A DNA stretch of 64,000 nt, from assembly GCA_009363875.1 (NCBI GenBank), contig CM018680.1, forward strand, positions 66,065,279-66,129,278. The letters are read 5' to 3'. The DNA comes from Mikania micrantha. Lineage: Eukaryota; Streptophyta; Magnoliopsida; Asterales; Asteraceae. The notes beneath the pieces are model-generated. The model saw only the letters and a program-made list of their open reading frames with translations, had not been told where the DNA came from and made no database searches. This document shows positions 34,188 through 46,727 of the stretch, one piece after another (position 1 is the stretch's first letter; the number at the start of each line of letters is the position of its first letter). The position numbers were made by a program, and so were the translations under genes.

Positions 34188-35483
34188 TGTAACGACTCAT
34201 TTTAAGATTTTATTCATAAAAAAATATATTATGATGAGATCTTAATTACAAGGTGTGTAATTCGAGAATTTTATGTTACGAACAAAGTGGGTATAAAATA
34301 ACTAGTAATTAACTTAGTTAGGTTGGTTAAAACTAGTAAAATGTAATTAAAGGTTGGAGGGACCAAAGTGCCAATATGTTAAACTTGTAAACGGGGGTTA
34401 AAGAGGAAAAATGGTCAAACCAGGTCAACACTTTTGTATTGCCTGGTGTTCGACTTCCAGAGAAGAGAAGAAAGGGGAAAAACCCTAGCTTCTCACATCT
34501 TGATCAAATTGGAGGTGTTCTTAAGCTGAGATTCGAAGATTGAAGCTAAAAATAAGCACCCAACACGATTACTAACAAGAGGTAAGTGTTAGATTCTTGT
34601 TTGGTTGAATTTTCATGATGGAGGAAGATGACTCCATGGATGGGTTTCATCCAAATCTTGAATTGGGTGTTGTAAATAGTAAGAACATGTTAGTTTTATC
34701 ATATAAACATGTTTTAAACACCCAAACATCAGATTCTTGTATATAGAATCAATAGGTGATGATATGGGTGTTGGGAAAATCATGTGGGTTTAAGTTCAAG
34801 TATGAGTTTGATGAATTGAATTCTAAAATGGTGCTATGTTGATGTTTTAGATGCAAGGGTGCTGTCAAAACTCAACATATCTATTAAAGTTATGATTTTG
34901 GTTTTGAATGGGTGTTTTGTAGAAACCAAATAGTGTTAAAAATCATAACTAAGAATTCTGCACATAAGGTGTTTGATGAAATGCCTAAAAGAGGCATAAA
35001 TCATGAATGAATAATAAGTTGATATGAAACTTACATTTGGTGTTAGGTAAAACCTTAGGGTGGGTTATAAGCTAGAAAACATGTCAAGTTAAGTGAAAAC
35101 AACTATATAAGATATGTGTGTGTTGAATGAATTATGGTATGATCATATGAGTCTTGATGAAGAAGACAATCATAGACCTGGGAAGGAGCTAGCTAAATGG
35201 TCATATCCACTCTGTTTAAGGTAAGTCACCCGTTACCGTTGAGTTTGTTTAAAGTTGTGATAATGAATCACAAGTATTGTGATCATTTGTGCAAAACTCA
35301 ATTGGTGATCAATATGAATATAAACAATGTGTTAATTGTGAATTTAGTAATGACCTACAAGCGTGTAGGCATTCATTTTTACATGACTTGATTTTTAATC
35401 CACACGAGTGTGGATAATGTTTTGTAGATGTATGTTGAAATGATTCACTTGAATGTGAATAAGGAGTCAGTAGACAACTTAGT
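34188..35483 (+). mobile_element. Truncated LTR, related to the solo LTR at 42409-45748
   Basis: It starts TGTAACGACTCATTTT, close to TGTAACGACCCATTTT at 42409. It shares GAGGGACCAAA, ATCAAATTGG and AGGTGTTTGATGAAATGCC in the same order. It is cut at 35483 by another LTR end. No coding sequence. Confidence 0.75.
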
Positions 35484-36006
35484 TGTCACACCCCCGCCGA
35501 TGGCGAAATCACGGGCGGTGAGACGATGTGGAAATCAAGAGTCTTATGGTTTATAACAACGCTAAATCATCAATTCATCATTCCAAAATAAACAACCAAC
35601 AACAAATGTTTTAAAGTAAATTATTACAACACTTTGAGATTCTCAAAGGATTATGGCCTATAACATCTAGACAATAATAATGAATCTTCGTGAGTAATAT
35701 CCAAAAATATGCACCAACCTCAGGTTTTGAATTAATGACCTGAAAAACATGAGAAAAATAGTCAACAAAATGTTGGTAAGTCACACAAGTTTAGGACTCG
35801 ATAAAATCAATCCTTGGGTTCATCTCCCCAAGAGTTATAATATCTGTAAATCATTTTATATGTTATTCACAAGTAAGTAAGGATGCAATTTACATAAGAC
35901 CACAACCAAACCTATGACTGATTGCCCTTGTGGTATGATCTCATTGTTTCAGGTAAAAATTAACAAGCTTAACTTTTAGCAAAACCGAATTAGAAAAGTG
36001 GGGTAC
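35484..36006 (-). mobile_element. Gypsy LTR fragment (3' end of an LTR, minus strand)
   Basis: It starts TGTCACACCCCCGCC, the reverse complement of a GGGTGTGACA LTR end. It has the usual minus-strand words (AACAAAATGTTGGTAAGTCAC). It appears truncated near 36006 where another LTR begins. Confidence 0.55.
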
Positions 36007-36657
36007 TGTGTTCTACAAGCAAATATATTAATTATAATGAATATATCTTCAGGATATCCCTGAATATCCCTGGGGATATTTGAATATATCAAACAGAGAA
36101 ATAGCGATACACATGAGATTTATACGAGGAAAAGCCCTTAATCCCTTAGGATTGCCGGCATAAAAACCTCGGGAGGTGACAATCGTCACTCTACCTAGTT
36201 TTATTAATAATCAAAATGAATAAATACAAACAAAGAGCGCAATATGATCGATTATAGATTGCCAAACAAGCTGTAGTGAGTGTTGTGCGTATTCTTCGAG
36301 TAACCCGTGTCCTATATCGATCATCTGCCTCGGTTTTATACTAAGAATATACAAAATGACGTTCAATAACGTTCACATGGTAGTTCCGATTATTCCGGCA
36401 CTTTCCAAACGTGTGAGACTGATTCAAGCTGATTGCGCAAATCTCTCTTGGATTCCTCATTCAAGTTGAATTATTTGGCACCTGCTTCCATGATATTAGG
36501 GCGAGTCATTGGACAACCTGTCAACTCCTTAAATCTCGCAATAGATGTTAGGTAACAAAGATAATTGTTAGTATGAATACATATCCTTAAAATATCCCTG
36601 ATCCTGAAATATCCCGGATCCTGAAATATCTCAAGTGAGAATATTTTGCGCCTAACA
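36007..36657 (-). mobile_element. Probable LTR of a second element (about 650 bp)
   Basis: It is bounded by TGTGTTCTAC and GCGCCTAACA, i.e. TGTTAGGCGC...AACACA on the minus strand. ATTGCCCCCAATTTTAC follows at 36658, which on the minus strand is a polypurine-tract-like run. Repeated GATATTTCAGGAT words are near its right end. Orientation is uncertain because the neighbouring gag-like ORF runs on the plus strand. Confidence 0.45.
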
Positions 36658-36913
36658 ATTGCCCCCAATTTTACAGTTAGTTGTTTACAGCTGTAAAATT
36701 AAAAAATTAAAGTTTGAATTTTCGAAATTCAAAATTTGAATTGACGGTTTCCTGATTAAATGGACGGTTAGATGGGGATAACGGTTACTGTTTGAATGTC
36801 AGAATACTGCGCATATAATGATCACGCGTCTTTCCTTTTCAATCACTTATCTTCTTCGATCATCCCTTCCGGTAAGTTTTCCCTCTGTTTTTCTAAATTT
36901 TAATTAAGTAAAA

Positions 36914-37236
36914 ATGTCGCATTCTTCTTCTCCCTCCGAAGCTAGTGACTTCTTTGATTAGAATATTCTTCCCTATACTGATCAAAACGCATGCACTTTC
37001 GATGATGACCATATCGAGGTCATGCAACTCTCCCAAGCGTTTCCTAAGGAAACTATTTTTCGCAGATATGATCCTGCTCTGAAAGCCGATCATAGTTCCA
37101 TCAAATGGGTTTGTTTTCCTGAGTACCCGTTTTCTTTGGGTCTATCTTTTCCTTTTCCTACTCTGATTTCTGAATTTTTTCGAATCACCCGTCTCTGTTA
37201 TCCTCAACTTAATCCTGGCAAAAAACGCTCAAATCG
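36914..37236 (+). pseudogene. Retroelement protein with a putative gypsy-type transposon domain, truncated
   Basis: It starts MSHSSSPSEASDFFD and meets TAG at 36959. The frame then continues for about 90 codons, including DDDHIEVMQLSQAFPKE and YPFSLGLSFPFPTLISEFFRI, ending near LNPGKKRSNR before an A run. The FPFPxLISEFF segment resembles the N-terminal domain of proteins annotated as putative gypsy-type transposon (PF04195). Family assignment is from memory and moderate. The stop and the truncation make it a relic. A TATA-like CATATAATG lies about 100 bp upstream. Confidence 0.5.
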
Positions 37237-37239
37237 CAA

Positions 37240-38214
37240 AAAAAAAAATTTCATGGTCTTTTTTATACAAAAATAGGGGGCTCCTTTTTTAAGCGTGAAC
37301 CTACGTTAGGGAGGGCCGCGCCACGGATATGCCGCCAGTGTTGTTGAATATTGATTTACCATGTCAGCAGGTGCCAGGATCCAATCCTTGGTACGTAGCT
37401 GGGTTCCTCTGGCTTGCAATTAAAAAGCATGATGTGCAAATTCAGATGCGAAGCCTATGTTGAAGGCAGTTCATTTGTGCCATCTATTTTGATGAACCTT
37501 GTTTTTGTCTGGCATATTAAAAGAGCAGTTTTCAGATACTATGTATAACTAAGTTTATTCCCCCGCGCGTGTTACGGCAGGTTACCACAATACAATCTTG
37601 ATAATGAATATTATATAACATTTACAGAAGCATAAGTTATATCTCACCACGAACTCTATACAAATTTTTCATAAAATCATACAAAATCCTTACAAATATG
37701 TTATAAAAATAATAGAAAAAATTACTCACAAATTTTTGCCGGTTCATGAGTTTATGTGTATATATTTATGTGATTTTGGCTATGTTTGTAATACAAGAAC
37801 AACATTTGTTTTTTTTAAAAAAAATGTATGTTGGGCTTAGTCTAAATAGATTTGGGTTGACATGTGGACATGTTTTGCTAAAGGGCTTGTATTTGAGTCG
37901 ATTTAATGGGTTTGTAGGTTAACGTGCTTATTTTTTTTAAAATACAAGTTTTATGTCAACTAATTGGATTTTTCATACCAAGATTTAAACAAAATCATGT
38001 TTCTATATACATTAGTAATAAAAGTTGTTAATTTGTAATTTAGAGTATTAATATTAAAAAAAATTAAAATAAAACAAAATTTCGAGTTATACAAGTCACT
38101 CTTGTTTCAACCCATGAAAACTCATAGCATATTCACGTTCACTTATCTATACCATGTTCAGGTTCATATGACCGTTGGGATTTAGTTTGAATCCTAAACG
38201 TACCCAAAATATGT
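37240..38214. other. AT-rich stretch, one possible short exon
   Basis: 37329-37470 is open on the plus strand (DLPCQQVPGSNPWYVAGFLW and following) but unrecognised. The rest shows nothing supportable. CCCCCGCGCG near 37560 might be a degenerate Helitron hairpin. Confidence 0.4.
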
Positions 38215-38385
38215 TTAAAAAAATGGTGAACGTCACCATTAGGCGCTCCTCACCGACCGGTCTCACGGCTAGCATGAGGGAGATAAATCCCGTGACTCAT
38301 GGAAAATTGGGTGGTGTCGGGCTTTGAACCCTTGACCTCCATTATAGATTCTCACCACTTTACCACTAGGCCACTATCATGGGGT
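38215..38385 (-). mobile_element. tRNA-derived SINE, T-tailed (Au-like)
   Basis: On the minus strand box A-like TGGCCTAGTGGTAAAG is followed by box B-like GGGTTCAAAGCCC and a 3' end CACCATTTTTTT. It is not a tRNA gene: the acceptor and anticodon arms do not close and the element continues about 100 bp. Confidence 0.7.
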
Positions 38386-38452
38386 AAAATTGTAGAAATA
38401 AAAACAAATATAAATTAAGAAATAAAAAAAAAAATCATTTATTTCAAACTTA

Positions 38453-40500
38453 CCCCTTTTAACATATTTGATTGGGAATCCTCTACAAAAAAAAGATAGA
38501 GTTTCTTTGTTATCCCTTGCACATGACCATCTGTCTCATCCTCATGATCCACCTACAAAACGTACACATATAAACACATGCATAATCTATTAATTTGAAG
38601 CTCTTTCCATGAAGAAAATTGATATAAATGAATGAAAGATATGATGCTTACTTTCTCTAGGGGCTGAAACTCAATGCCTTCAACTACTAATACAGAATAA
38701 TCATAATACACTAAACTCTCAAATATAATTTCAAGATCTGCATATCTACCTTCGCTGGTAAATTTATGCAATTTAGTCGTCAACCATCCGTCCTCTCTCT
38801 CGTCTGCAAAGTACAAAAAAGACGGATCTGCCCCTATCGTGACATATGTCGGTGCTTTGTGTGACCATTTGCTTAAAGGGTGGTCCTTTTTGATAATCTT
38901 GAACACCAGGTTTACTGTGTATACTGTTTTTGGTGACAAGAATTGAGTTTGGATATGTGTTTTGAATTTCCAGTTTAACGTGAGACAGTTGCCTGTTACA
39001 AATCTGCACCAAGAAGCAAAAATGTATTTATCTTATATAATAAATTAAGGCTTTTTTTGCCACATGTCATGCAATGAAGCATGCTTTGATTTACTTTCCC
39101 ACCTTAAATTTAAATAATTAATTAATTTCTTAACATTCCTTTATTAATTAATAGTAATAAATAACATATTTGACTAATTATTATATTAATTTATTTTTTA
39201 AAAAAAGCCAAGTATTATTTCTTTGTTTTTTTACATGTATTAATATTAATTGCAATTTAAGTTCATTTCACTATGATAAAACAATATTTAAATGACTTTA
39301 AGTGTTTACATATTATATTGTATTTTATTCAACTTGTGTAATACACATGTAGTATATTCAACTAATGCAAATAAACATAGTTTTTATAGACATAACATTT
39401 GTGTTGTAAATTATATAACATATCATTTAATTAACACGTGTATTACACGAGATTTAACCTAGTTAAAATATATATGTTAGTTTGCCTTCAAGTTTTTTTT
39501 TTTTGGAAAAATTTCTCTTTGACAGTTTTAAACTCCAAATTTTTCAAAATGACCATTATGCTTCCTGTGGTTTGACAATTTAACCATTTTGCTTCAAACT
39601 TTTCCAATATGTCTCCATTATATTTCACCACTTGTGACATTGTTGGTCGTTGTTTATAATTTTTCTGCAAGCATTGGTATGTAGTAGTTGAAAATATCTC
39701 TAAAGAGCTTGGATCCTTTTGTTGATCCATGTCTTGAAATATAATATGGTCTAGCTTCTTCTGTTTGTAGCTTTGTTTCCACATTTGCACTAGACTAGAA
39801 AACTGGCCGTCATTATATTCAAAACATACCCTTCCACACAATACTTCAAATAAGACGACACCAAAAGAGTATACATCTGATTCTTTTGTTAGGAAGTACG
39901 TCTCCAAATAAAAGGGATCTAGGTAACCAGGGGTACCTACGACATTGGAGAAAAGAAATGAGTACTGCTGATTAGCAGGACCGATTTTCGACAAACCAAA
40001 ATCAGAAACTTTCGCATTCCAGTTCTCATCCAGTAAGATGTTGGAGCTTTTAATATCGCGGTGGAGCACTCTTTGTTGTGTACCATTGGGATCATGAAGG
40101 TAGCTTATTCCTCTTGCTGCCTCAACACATATCTTTAAACGTTTTATCCGCGTGAGAGAAGTGGAACTTAAATGGCGGTCAAGACTTCCATGTAACGCAT
40201 GCTCACACACAAGGATCTTCTCACCATAAACCAAGAAGAGAGATGAGATTTGGATGCTTGTAATCGAAAATAATCATAATCTCTTCCAAGAACTCCGGAT
40301 CTCTTTGCCCCGTATATACGATCTAGATGCTTTAAAGCAACCATGATTTGCCTCGGCCATAGAGTTTGAGATTAATCCTTTGTGCACCTGCCCAAATCCA
40401 GCAACCCCGATAATGTTGTCGTCCCTAAAGGTGTTGGTTGCCAACTTTATAACTTCAAGCCGGATCTCAAGATGATGGAAATTCTCCATTTTCAAGAAAT
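38453..40500 (-). pseudogene. Receptor-like kinase / PP2 fusion pseudogene, copy B
   Basis: The kinase part (40495-39624) begins MKMENFHHLEIRLEVIKLATN. The glycine loop is GVAGFG, then the frame shifts; MVALKHLD with the likely catalytic lysine is in another frame near 40345. From 40234 one frame carries HRDIKSSNILLDENW, DFGLSKIG, GTPGYLDPFYLE and SDVYSFGVVLFE. It departs from copy A after TMSQVVK at 39624. Downstream exons are well preserved: 39003-38652 has CNLTLNW-like residues, KTVYTVNLVFKIIKKDHP, HKAPTYVTIGADPSFL and EGIEFQPLEK. Then come a 99-bp intron (GTAAGC...TTGTAG) and VDHEDETDGHVQGITKKLYL at 38552-38455. This is the PP2-like lectin domain. A 432-bp Helitron sits 26 bp upstream of the PP2 exon acceptor. 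Frameshifts in the N-lobe argue against function, though the PP2 exons look intact. Confidence 0.8.
39031..39462 (+). mobile_element. Small non-autonomous Helitron (432 bp)
   Basis: It starts TCTTATATAATAAATTAAGG after an A and ends with the hairpin CGTGT-ATT-ACACG, ten bases, CTAG and then T. Insertion between A and T fits Helitron rules. Its hairpin matches the CTGTGTAATACACG words near 25940 and 59805. Confidence 0.8.
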
Positions 40501-41289
40501 CTTTATTTGTTGTGTATTAATACTAGCTAGGCTCTTGGCATACTGTTAACAATATTAAGCATAATAATATTGCAATAGTATATGATGATGTGGTACGTTA
40601 TTATTATATTAGATCAAGCCATTGTTTTGAAAACCTGACCGGACCGGTAACCGGAGGTCGGCTGGCCGGCCCAAAATCAACATACGAACCGCCCTCAAGT
40701 GAACCGGTCGGTTGAGCGAGTTCATCGGTCGGACCCGTAACCGGTTCACGGGTTGGACCATATTTCAGACTACCACAAGAAACTAGCCCCTATCTCTAAA
40801 GCTATGTATTCCATGACTTTCTTATGTTATGACGAAAAAATCCCATTTTTTGATAGACTACCTTGCAAACAGGTCTTAGTGAAGTTTTTTTTTTTTTTTA
40901 AACTGAAATCCGAAGAATGAAACATTAAAATCAAACCATATATTTTTTTGACATGATTATATTTGTTTGAACATTAATTATGCTTGTTTAAATGTGTTTA
41001 TAATTTTAGATTTTGTTTAGAATTTTTTTTTATTATGTCATCCGGTTCTTAAATCTGGTCCAATCAGTAGCCAGTAAGATATTCGGTTCGACGTACTGAA
41101 AACATTGGATGAAGCTAAAACAAGTTGCGATGGCGGAAGCTATCCGGTATCAACTTACTAAAGCTCGAAGCGAGCTTAAAAAAGCCCAAAGCTTATGTTG
41201 TGGCATGTTAAGTAAACAAAATCAATGCTGAGTTCGATATCAAGCACGCAAACCTAAAGAATATTTTTATTTATATAATTTTCTAATTA

Positions 41290-42395
41290 TACCTATATAC
41301 AATTTGAAGTAATAATAATAATATAATATTAATAATATTATAATATTAAAATACAATAGTAATATTATATTAATAATAATATATATTAACAATATATAAT
41401 ATTATAATAATAATAATAGTATTGTGGTATGATGAAATTTTATGAACAGTAATAATAAATTAATAATAATATGAAATTTTATGAACAATAATAATAAATT
41501 AATAATAATAATAATATATTAATAATATTATAATATAAAATATAATAATAATTAATAATAATATAATATTAATAATATATAATATTTTAATAATAATATA
41601 ATATTAATAATATTAATATTAAAATATAATAATAATATTATATAATAATAATATAATATTAATAATATATAATATTATAATAATAATAGTATTATAAAAT
41701 TATAATTATAATTTAATATTAATATAAAATAGTAATAAATTTTAATAATAGTAACAATATAATATTAATATAATAATAATAAAATTATAATAATAACATT
41801 ATTATAATATGATAATATTAAAATATATTATTATTAATAATAATAATACTATTTTAATAATGATAATAATATAATATTAATAATATATAATATTATAATA
41901 ATAATAATATTGTAAAATTATAATTTAATATAATAGTAAATAAAATAGTAATAATATTTTAATAACAATAATAATATAATATTAATAATATTATAATATA
42001 ATAATATTAAAATAATTATTACTATAATAAAAGTATTATCAAATTATAATTATAATATAATATAAATATAAATTATTCTTATTTTATAATATTAATAATA
42101 ATATTATAATATTTAAAAAATAATAAAAAAAAATAAAAATATAATATTAATAATATTTAATAATATGATAACACAGTAATATTAAAATAAATTATTATTA
42201 TATAATATAATACAATAATAATATTATTATTATAAAAATATAATATAATAATAATATCAATAATATTAATAATATAATATTAATATTAATATACTAAAAA
42301 TAATATAATTATTATAATAATAATAAAAAATACTATTATATTATTATAATAACATTATTATATTCTAATTTTTATTCGTTTACGTTTAGGTTCGT
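41290..42395. repeat. AAT/ATT-rich low-complexity tract, copy B
   Basis: About 1.1 kb of almost pure A/T. It is the uninterrupted counterpart of the two tracts in copy A. Confidence 0.9.
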
Positions 42396-43679
42396 AGCTC
42401 TTAAAGATTGTAACGACCCATTTTGGGAAATATTAAAATATAATATAATTGACGGAAAATTATTTATATTTTATTTCGGTGGGTGTTTTATTAACAATTG
42501 GGGTATTAGAGTTAACTAGTAACTAACTAGATTATGTTGGTTAAGTGAGTTAACTAAGTTAGTATAAAGTAGTAAAAGTTGGGAGGGACCAAAATTGCCA
42601 TATTTCCATAGTTGGGATATGGAGATAAATCTTTGACTTTGATCAAAGACCCACACATTTGTGTGGTGTATGTAGGTGTCGTTCAAGAGAAGTGAAGAAG
42701 AAGAAAACCCTAAAACATAAGATCGATCAAATTGGTGCATGGTTCATGGTTTGATCTTGAATACAAGTATATATTTGAGTTCTCCTAACAACCTACAACA
42801 TCAAGGTATGAATTTTTGTGTGTTTTGGGTGTAAATTTCGTGGGTATCATATAGGGGTGTGGGTAAAATGGGTGAAACTCTAAATTGGGTGTTTAGAGGG
42901 TCTTAAATGTTGTTATTCTTAGTGATAATCATCTAAGAACAACTTTTTGATTGTTTTCTTTCATTTTGTTGTAAGATGAAAAATGGGGGTTTTGTAAGGT
43001 TCATGAGGTATATGAACCAGGTGGTTAAATTTGGTGTTAAATTGTTGGGTGTGATGATTTCATGGGGTTTTTGTAGTTTGTTTGTGAAAATGATGAATTT
43101 GTTCATTTAGAAACCAAAATGGAGTTTGATAGAGATGTTATTGGTCAATGATCATAAGCAAATAAATATATGCATATGAGGTGTTTGATGAAATGCCAGT
43201 TAAGGTGTTTAACTTAAAAATGAGTTTTTAAGTTGTGGTGGTATGAAATAAGCATATATATAATCATAAATGGTGAATTGGGTGAGAATTGATCATTTGG
43301 GTATAATTAGATGAAATGGGGATAACGGGTCAAGTAGGTTGAAAGAATGTAAACATGAGTTACTTGTATTGAATATAGTTGTATGTGTGTAATACAACTA
43401 GGTAGTGGTGGTGAAAGTCAAGGAACAAGTCAAAGGCTTGGGAAAGAACAAGATGATTTGATGGTGTTCCTACGGGCTAAGGTGAGTAACCTACTCACTA
43501 AATATGCAACCATAAGTCATATTTGTGTTTGGTGTTGAATGTTGACTACTTGATTTATGTCTTGTAGTATTTGGTGAATGTTATGTGTTAAATCTATTAA
43601 AGTCAATGTAGGTGGAAACTACATTGCTTTGATAGATTATGAAGTTTTTGTGTTGGTGTTAAAACATGGTAGTTTGTTA

Positions 43680-44900
43680 TTGTGTATGTGGAATATACAT
43701 TGGTAGGATGAATTGGTGTTTAACTTGAAAATGTATGTGGAATATGCATTGGTAGGATGAATTGGTGTTTAACTTGACAATGTATGTGGAATATGCATTG
43801 ATGGGATGAATTGGTGCTTAACTTGACAATGTATGTGGAATATGCATTGTTGGGAGGAATTGGTGTTTAACTTGACAATGTATGTGGAATATGCATTGTT
43901 AGGATGAATTGGTGTTTAAATTCACAATGTATGCGTGAGGATTATGATTGCTAAGGTAGTTATATACCCAAGACCACATATAGTGGCAATAGGAGTGTTT
44001 GACTTAAATGTTGACTATTTGTGGTGAGTCTTGTTGTGAATGTTATGTTATAATTACATAACATAATATGGTTTCATTAAGTGTTTGATAACAATTGTTG
44101 AAATTAGTCAAACTGTGTGATTGACTAAATTGTTGGAATTAGTCAAACTTGATTGATTGACCAAATTGTTGGAACTAGTCAAACTTGGGTGATTGACCAA
44201 ATTGTTGGAACTAGTCAAACTTGGTGGTTGACCTATTGTTGAAATTAGTCAAACTTGGTGGTTGACCTATTGTTGAAATTAGTCAAACTGGGTGGTTGAC
44301 CCGTTACAGGCATCAACTTTTGTATCTTTGATGATTAAATTGGTGTATAAATGGTGTATGTGTGAATTTGGGTGTTTGGTGATTAAATTTGTGTAAAATT
44401 GGTGCATGTATGAATTTGGGTGTTTTGTGATTAAATTGGTGTATAATTGGTGTTGAGTATTTGGTGTTGACAATAACATGAAATAGGTGTTTAAATTGCT
44501 TAGTTATTGTGATTTGAAATGCATATATGAGGTGTGAAAGAATAAGAATGATTCACAAGAGGTGTGAACTTCTTATTCGAAGTTTAACCAAAATTGGTCA
44601 AACAATTCACAAGAGGTGTGAATTGGGAATATGTTGAATCACAAGTGGTGTGATCTTTCTATGATGAGTTTATGGAGTTTAGGTAAATCACAAGTGGTGT
44701 GATTACCTACTTTGGGAATCCTTGATGAAAAAGGAGGTCTCAAAGGATTGGGTAGAAATTGAACAAAATTGGTCAAACTATTCACAAGAGGTGTGATTGA
44801 GGAATGGGTTGAATCACAAGTGGTGTGATATTCCTATTGTGAATTTATAGAGTTTAGGTAAATCACAAGTGATGTGATTACCTACCTTGAGAATCCTTGG
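43680..44900. repeat. Consecutive tandem arrays inside the solo LTR
   Basis: 43680-43935: about five units of 49 bp around AATGTATGTGGAATATGCATT. 44095-44300: about six units of 33-36 bp around GTTGGAATTAGTCAAACTTG. 44325-44470: two or three units around GTGTATGTATGAATTTGGGTG. 44525-44900: alternating TTCACAAGAGGTGTGA and ATCACAAGTGGTGTGAT words. Confidence 0.85.
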
Positions 44901-45107
44901 TGAAAAAGGAGGTCTTAAGGGAATGGTGTGAAATTTGACTTTTAGTGGGTGGTTTCATGTTCTAACACTTTATTGGTGTTTTAAAGTGCTATGAATATGA
45001 ATTTAATGTGTTGAATATATTGTTGTGGTTGTGAAATTTGAAATCATTGGTGAAAAGGGATTAGGGGGAGAACAAAGAAAATATATGTATATGGAAGCAG
45101 TTCAGAC

Positions 45108-45213
45108 ATGACCATGTTCCACTGGAACACGCCCATGTCATATCTGCACATCAAATGCTGGAAACTTTCTGACATGGCCATGTTGCCTCGGAACATGCCC
45201 ATGTTGCGTCTGT
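45108..45213. repeat. Two imperfect long hairpins (CATG/CCATGT type)
   Basis: ACATGACCATGTTCC and GGAACACGCCCATGT pair at 12 of 15 positions around ACT. A second copy near 45168-45213 has GACATGGCCATGTTGCC and GGAACATGCCCATGT. Confidence 0.65.
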
Positions 45214-46012
45214 ATCTTTGAAAATGTTATAAATTGACTTATTTCAACTTTGATGGGGTTTCAAGGGGTAAATCTAATTCGTTTGGGCAAGAATTGAAGA
45301 TTTAAGGGGTTTTGGGTGAAAACGACCCGTTAGTAATCGTTTTGCTACTAATGTTACCAAATTATATTTGGGACATTATTATTGTATCCATATGGTGTTA
45401 TGGAATACAATTGGGGATATAGCGGGGTGAACTCACTTAGTTCTAACGAACTAACGGTTATTTAAATGTGGTGTTTTCAGGAGAACATAAAGGGTGAAGG
45501 CGATCGTGATCGGATATCTTGAGAAGGCTCGGATTGAACACGTTTTTGGTTAAAAACCCAACTTTTTGTGAACGGTTATAAATAATGTAAAGTGTGATTA
45601 TAATTAACATGTTTGTAACCGGTTTTGATAACGGGTTAGGTTAAGTTGGGTGTTTAAAATTGATGTTTAATTTTTGAAAAAAATCTGGGACCAAACTCTG
45701 AGGGTGTTTTAAACACGTGTCACACGTGGGAGAATTTTGGGGCTTACAAAGATTTACGACTAAGTGTGTTCTATTTACTGTTTTGACATTATTTTTTACA
45801 TTTTGAGTCTAATAATATTATAATCGCACATATGCTTTCTTTTCATGTTACTTGATTTTTTTTACATATTGTGAAATGTAAGTTTTAGACAATTTTTATA
45901 TTTTACTATTATTTTAAATAAGTTTTGTGTTAAAATTTTCCAACACAATGACATCTTTATGTAATCTGAGTCTTGATTTTTAAAACAATATTTTTATCGT
46001 GTTAAATAAAGG

Positions 46013-46045
46013 GTCCTGCCGCAACGCGAGGTCGGGCAGCTCTAG
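46013..46045 (+). mobile_element. Helitron-like 3' terminus, copy B
   Basis: CCTGCCGCAACGCGAGG-type hairpin, partly decayed, then CTAG followed by T. Homologous to 24652-24683. Confidence 0.55.
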
Positions 46046-46727
46046 TTAATTTTTAAATTGTAGTTTTATAAATGGTTATTATTTATTTATTGAAATATGA
46101 TAAATTAATTGACTTTATATGTCATGTTATATGTAAAGAATACAATTATAAATATATTTAAAATCTTAATCTTACTATTATAATAAACAAAGATGTTTAT
46201 TTGTCACTTGTCACATTTTAACACAATATTGCCACTTGTCAAATTTTTATGCTTTCATTTAATTCTCTCCTTTATTCAATAATTATATTATCCCTTCTAT
46301 TAAATCAATATATTAATAATAACTAATGATATTATTTATCTTTTACAAATTAAAAAATAGTTTTCAATAAGTTGACAATTAAATCATTTTATTAAAAAAA
46401 CATACTTTACAAAAGTTTATAAAATATATATTTTTTTTATAAATCAAAATTTATTAAAAATAAGAAATATTAAATCATTATTTTTGGAAAAAAAAGTTTT
46501 ATATTAAACAAGTTTGTTGATAATAAAAGTTATATTTATGGTCTTGTATGTTAAACATATTTTTAAATTAGGTTATTAAATTTTAATAATTACAAAAATA
46601 TTACATAGATTTTTAAGAATAGTTTTTTATAAACAAATTACATATTTTTAGTATTAAATTTTTAAAAATTAATTTCTTTTAAAAATAAAGTTTTTGATCA
46701 TTGTTTTATTACTTAAAGTACTTATTA

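Larger units (their letters stand above)
42409..45748 (+). mobile_element. Solo LTR, 3,340 bp, with target duplication AAGAT
   Basis: It starts TGTAACGACCC and ends GGGGCTTACA. AAGAT is duplicated at 42404-42408 and 45749-45753, and the empty site is seen at 24387-24391. It contains several tandem arrays and no coding sequence. The ORFs at 42516 and 44279 (minus) are repeat by-products. Confidence 0.95.
39624..46169. repeat. Segmental duplication copy B (with solo LTR insertion)
   Basis: It corresponds to 13895-16400 plus 23857-24801. 40501-41290 repeats 15004-15950 without the SINE, including the CCGGTCGG-rich segment; no gene is in that stretch. Similarity continues after the solo LTR to about 46169. 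Confidence 0.85.

Noticed and set aside
38300..38385. tRNA gene on the minus strand
   Set aside because: A and B box words are present but the cloverleaf does not close and SINE sequence follows; the same reasoning applies at 15750, 17140 and 25145.
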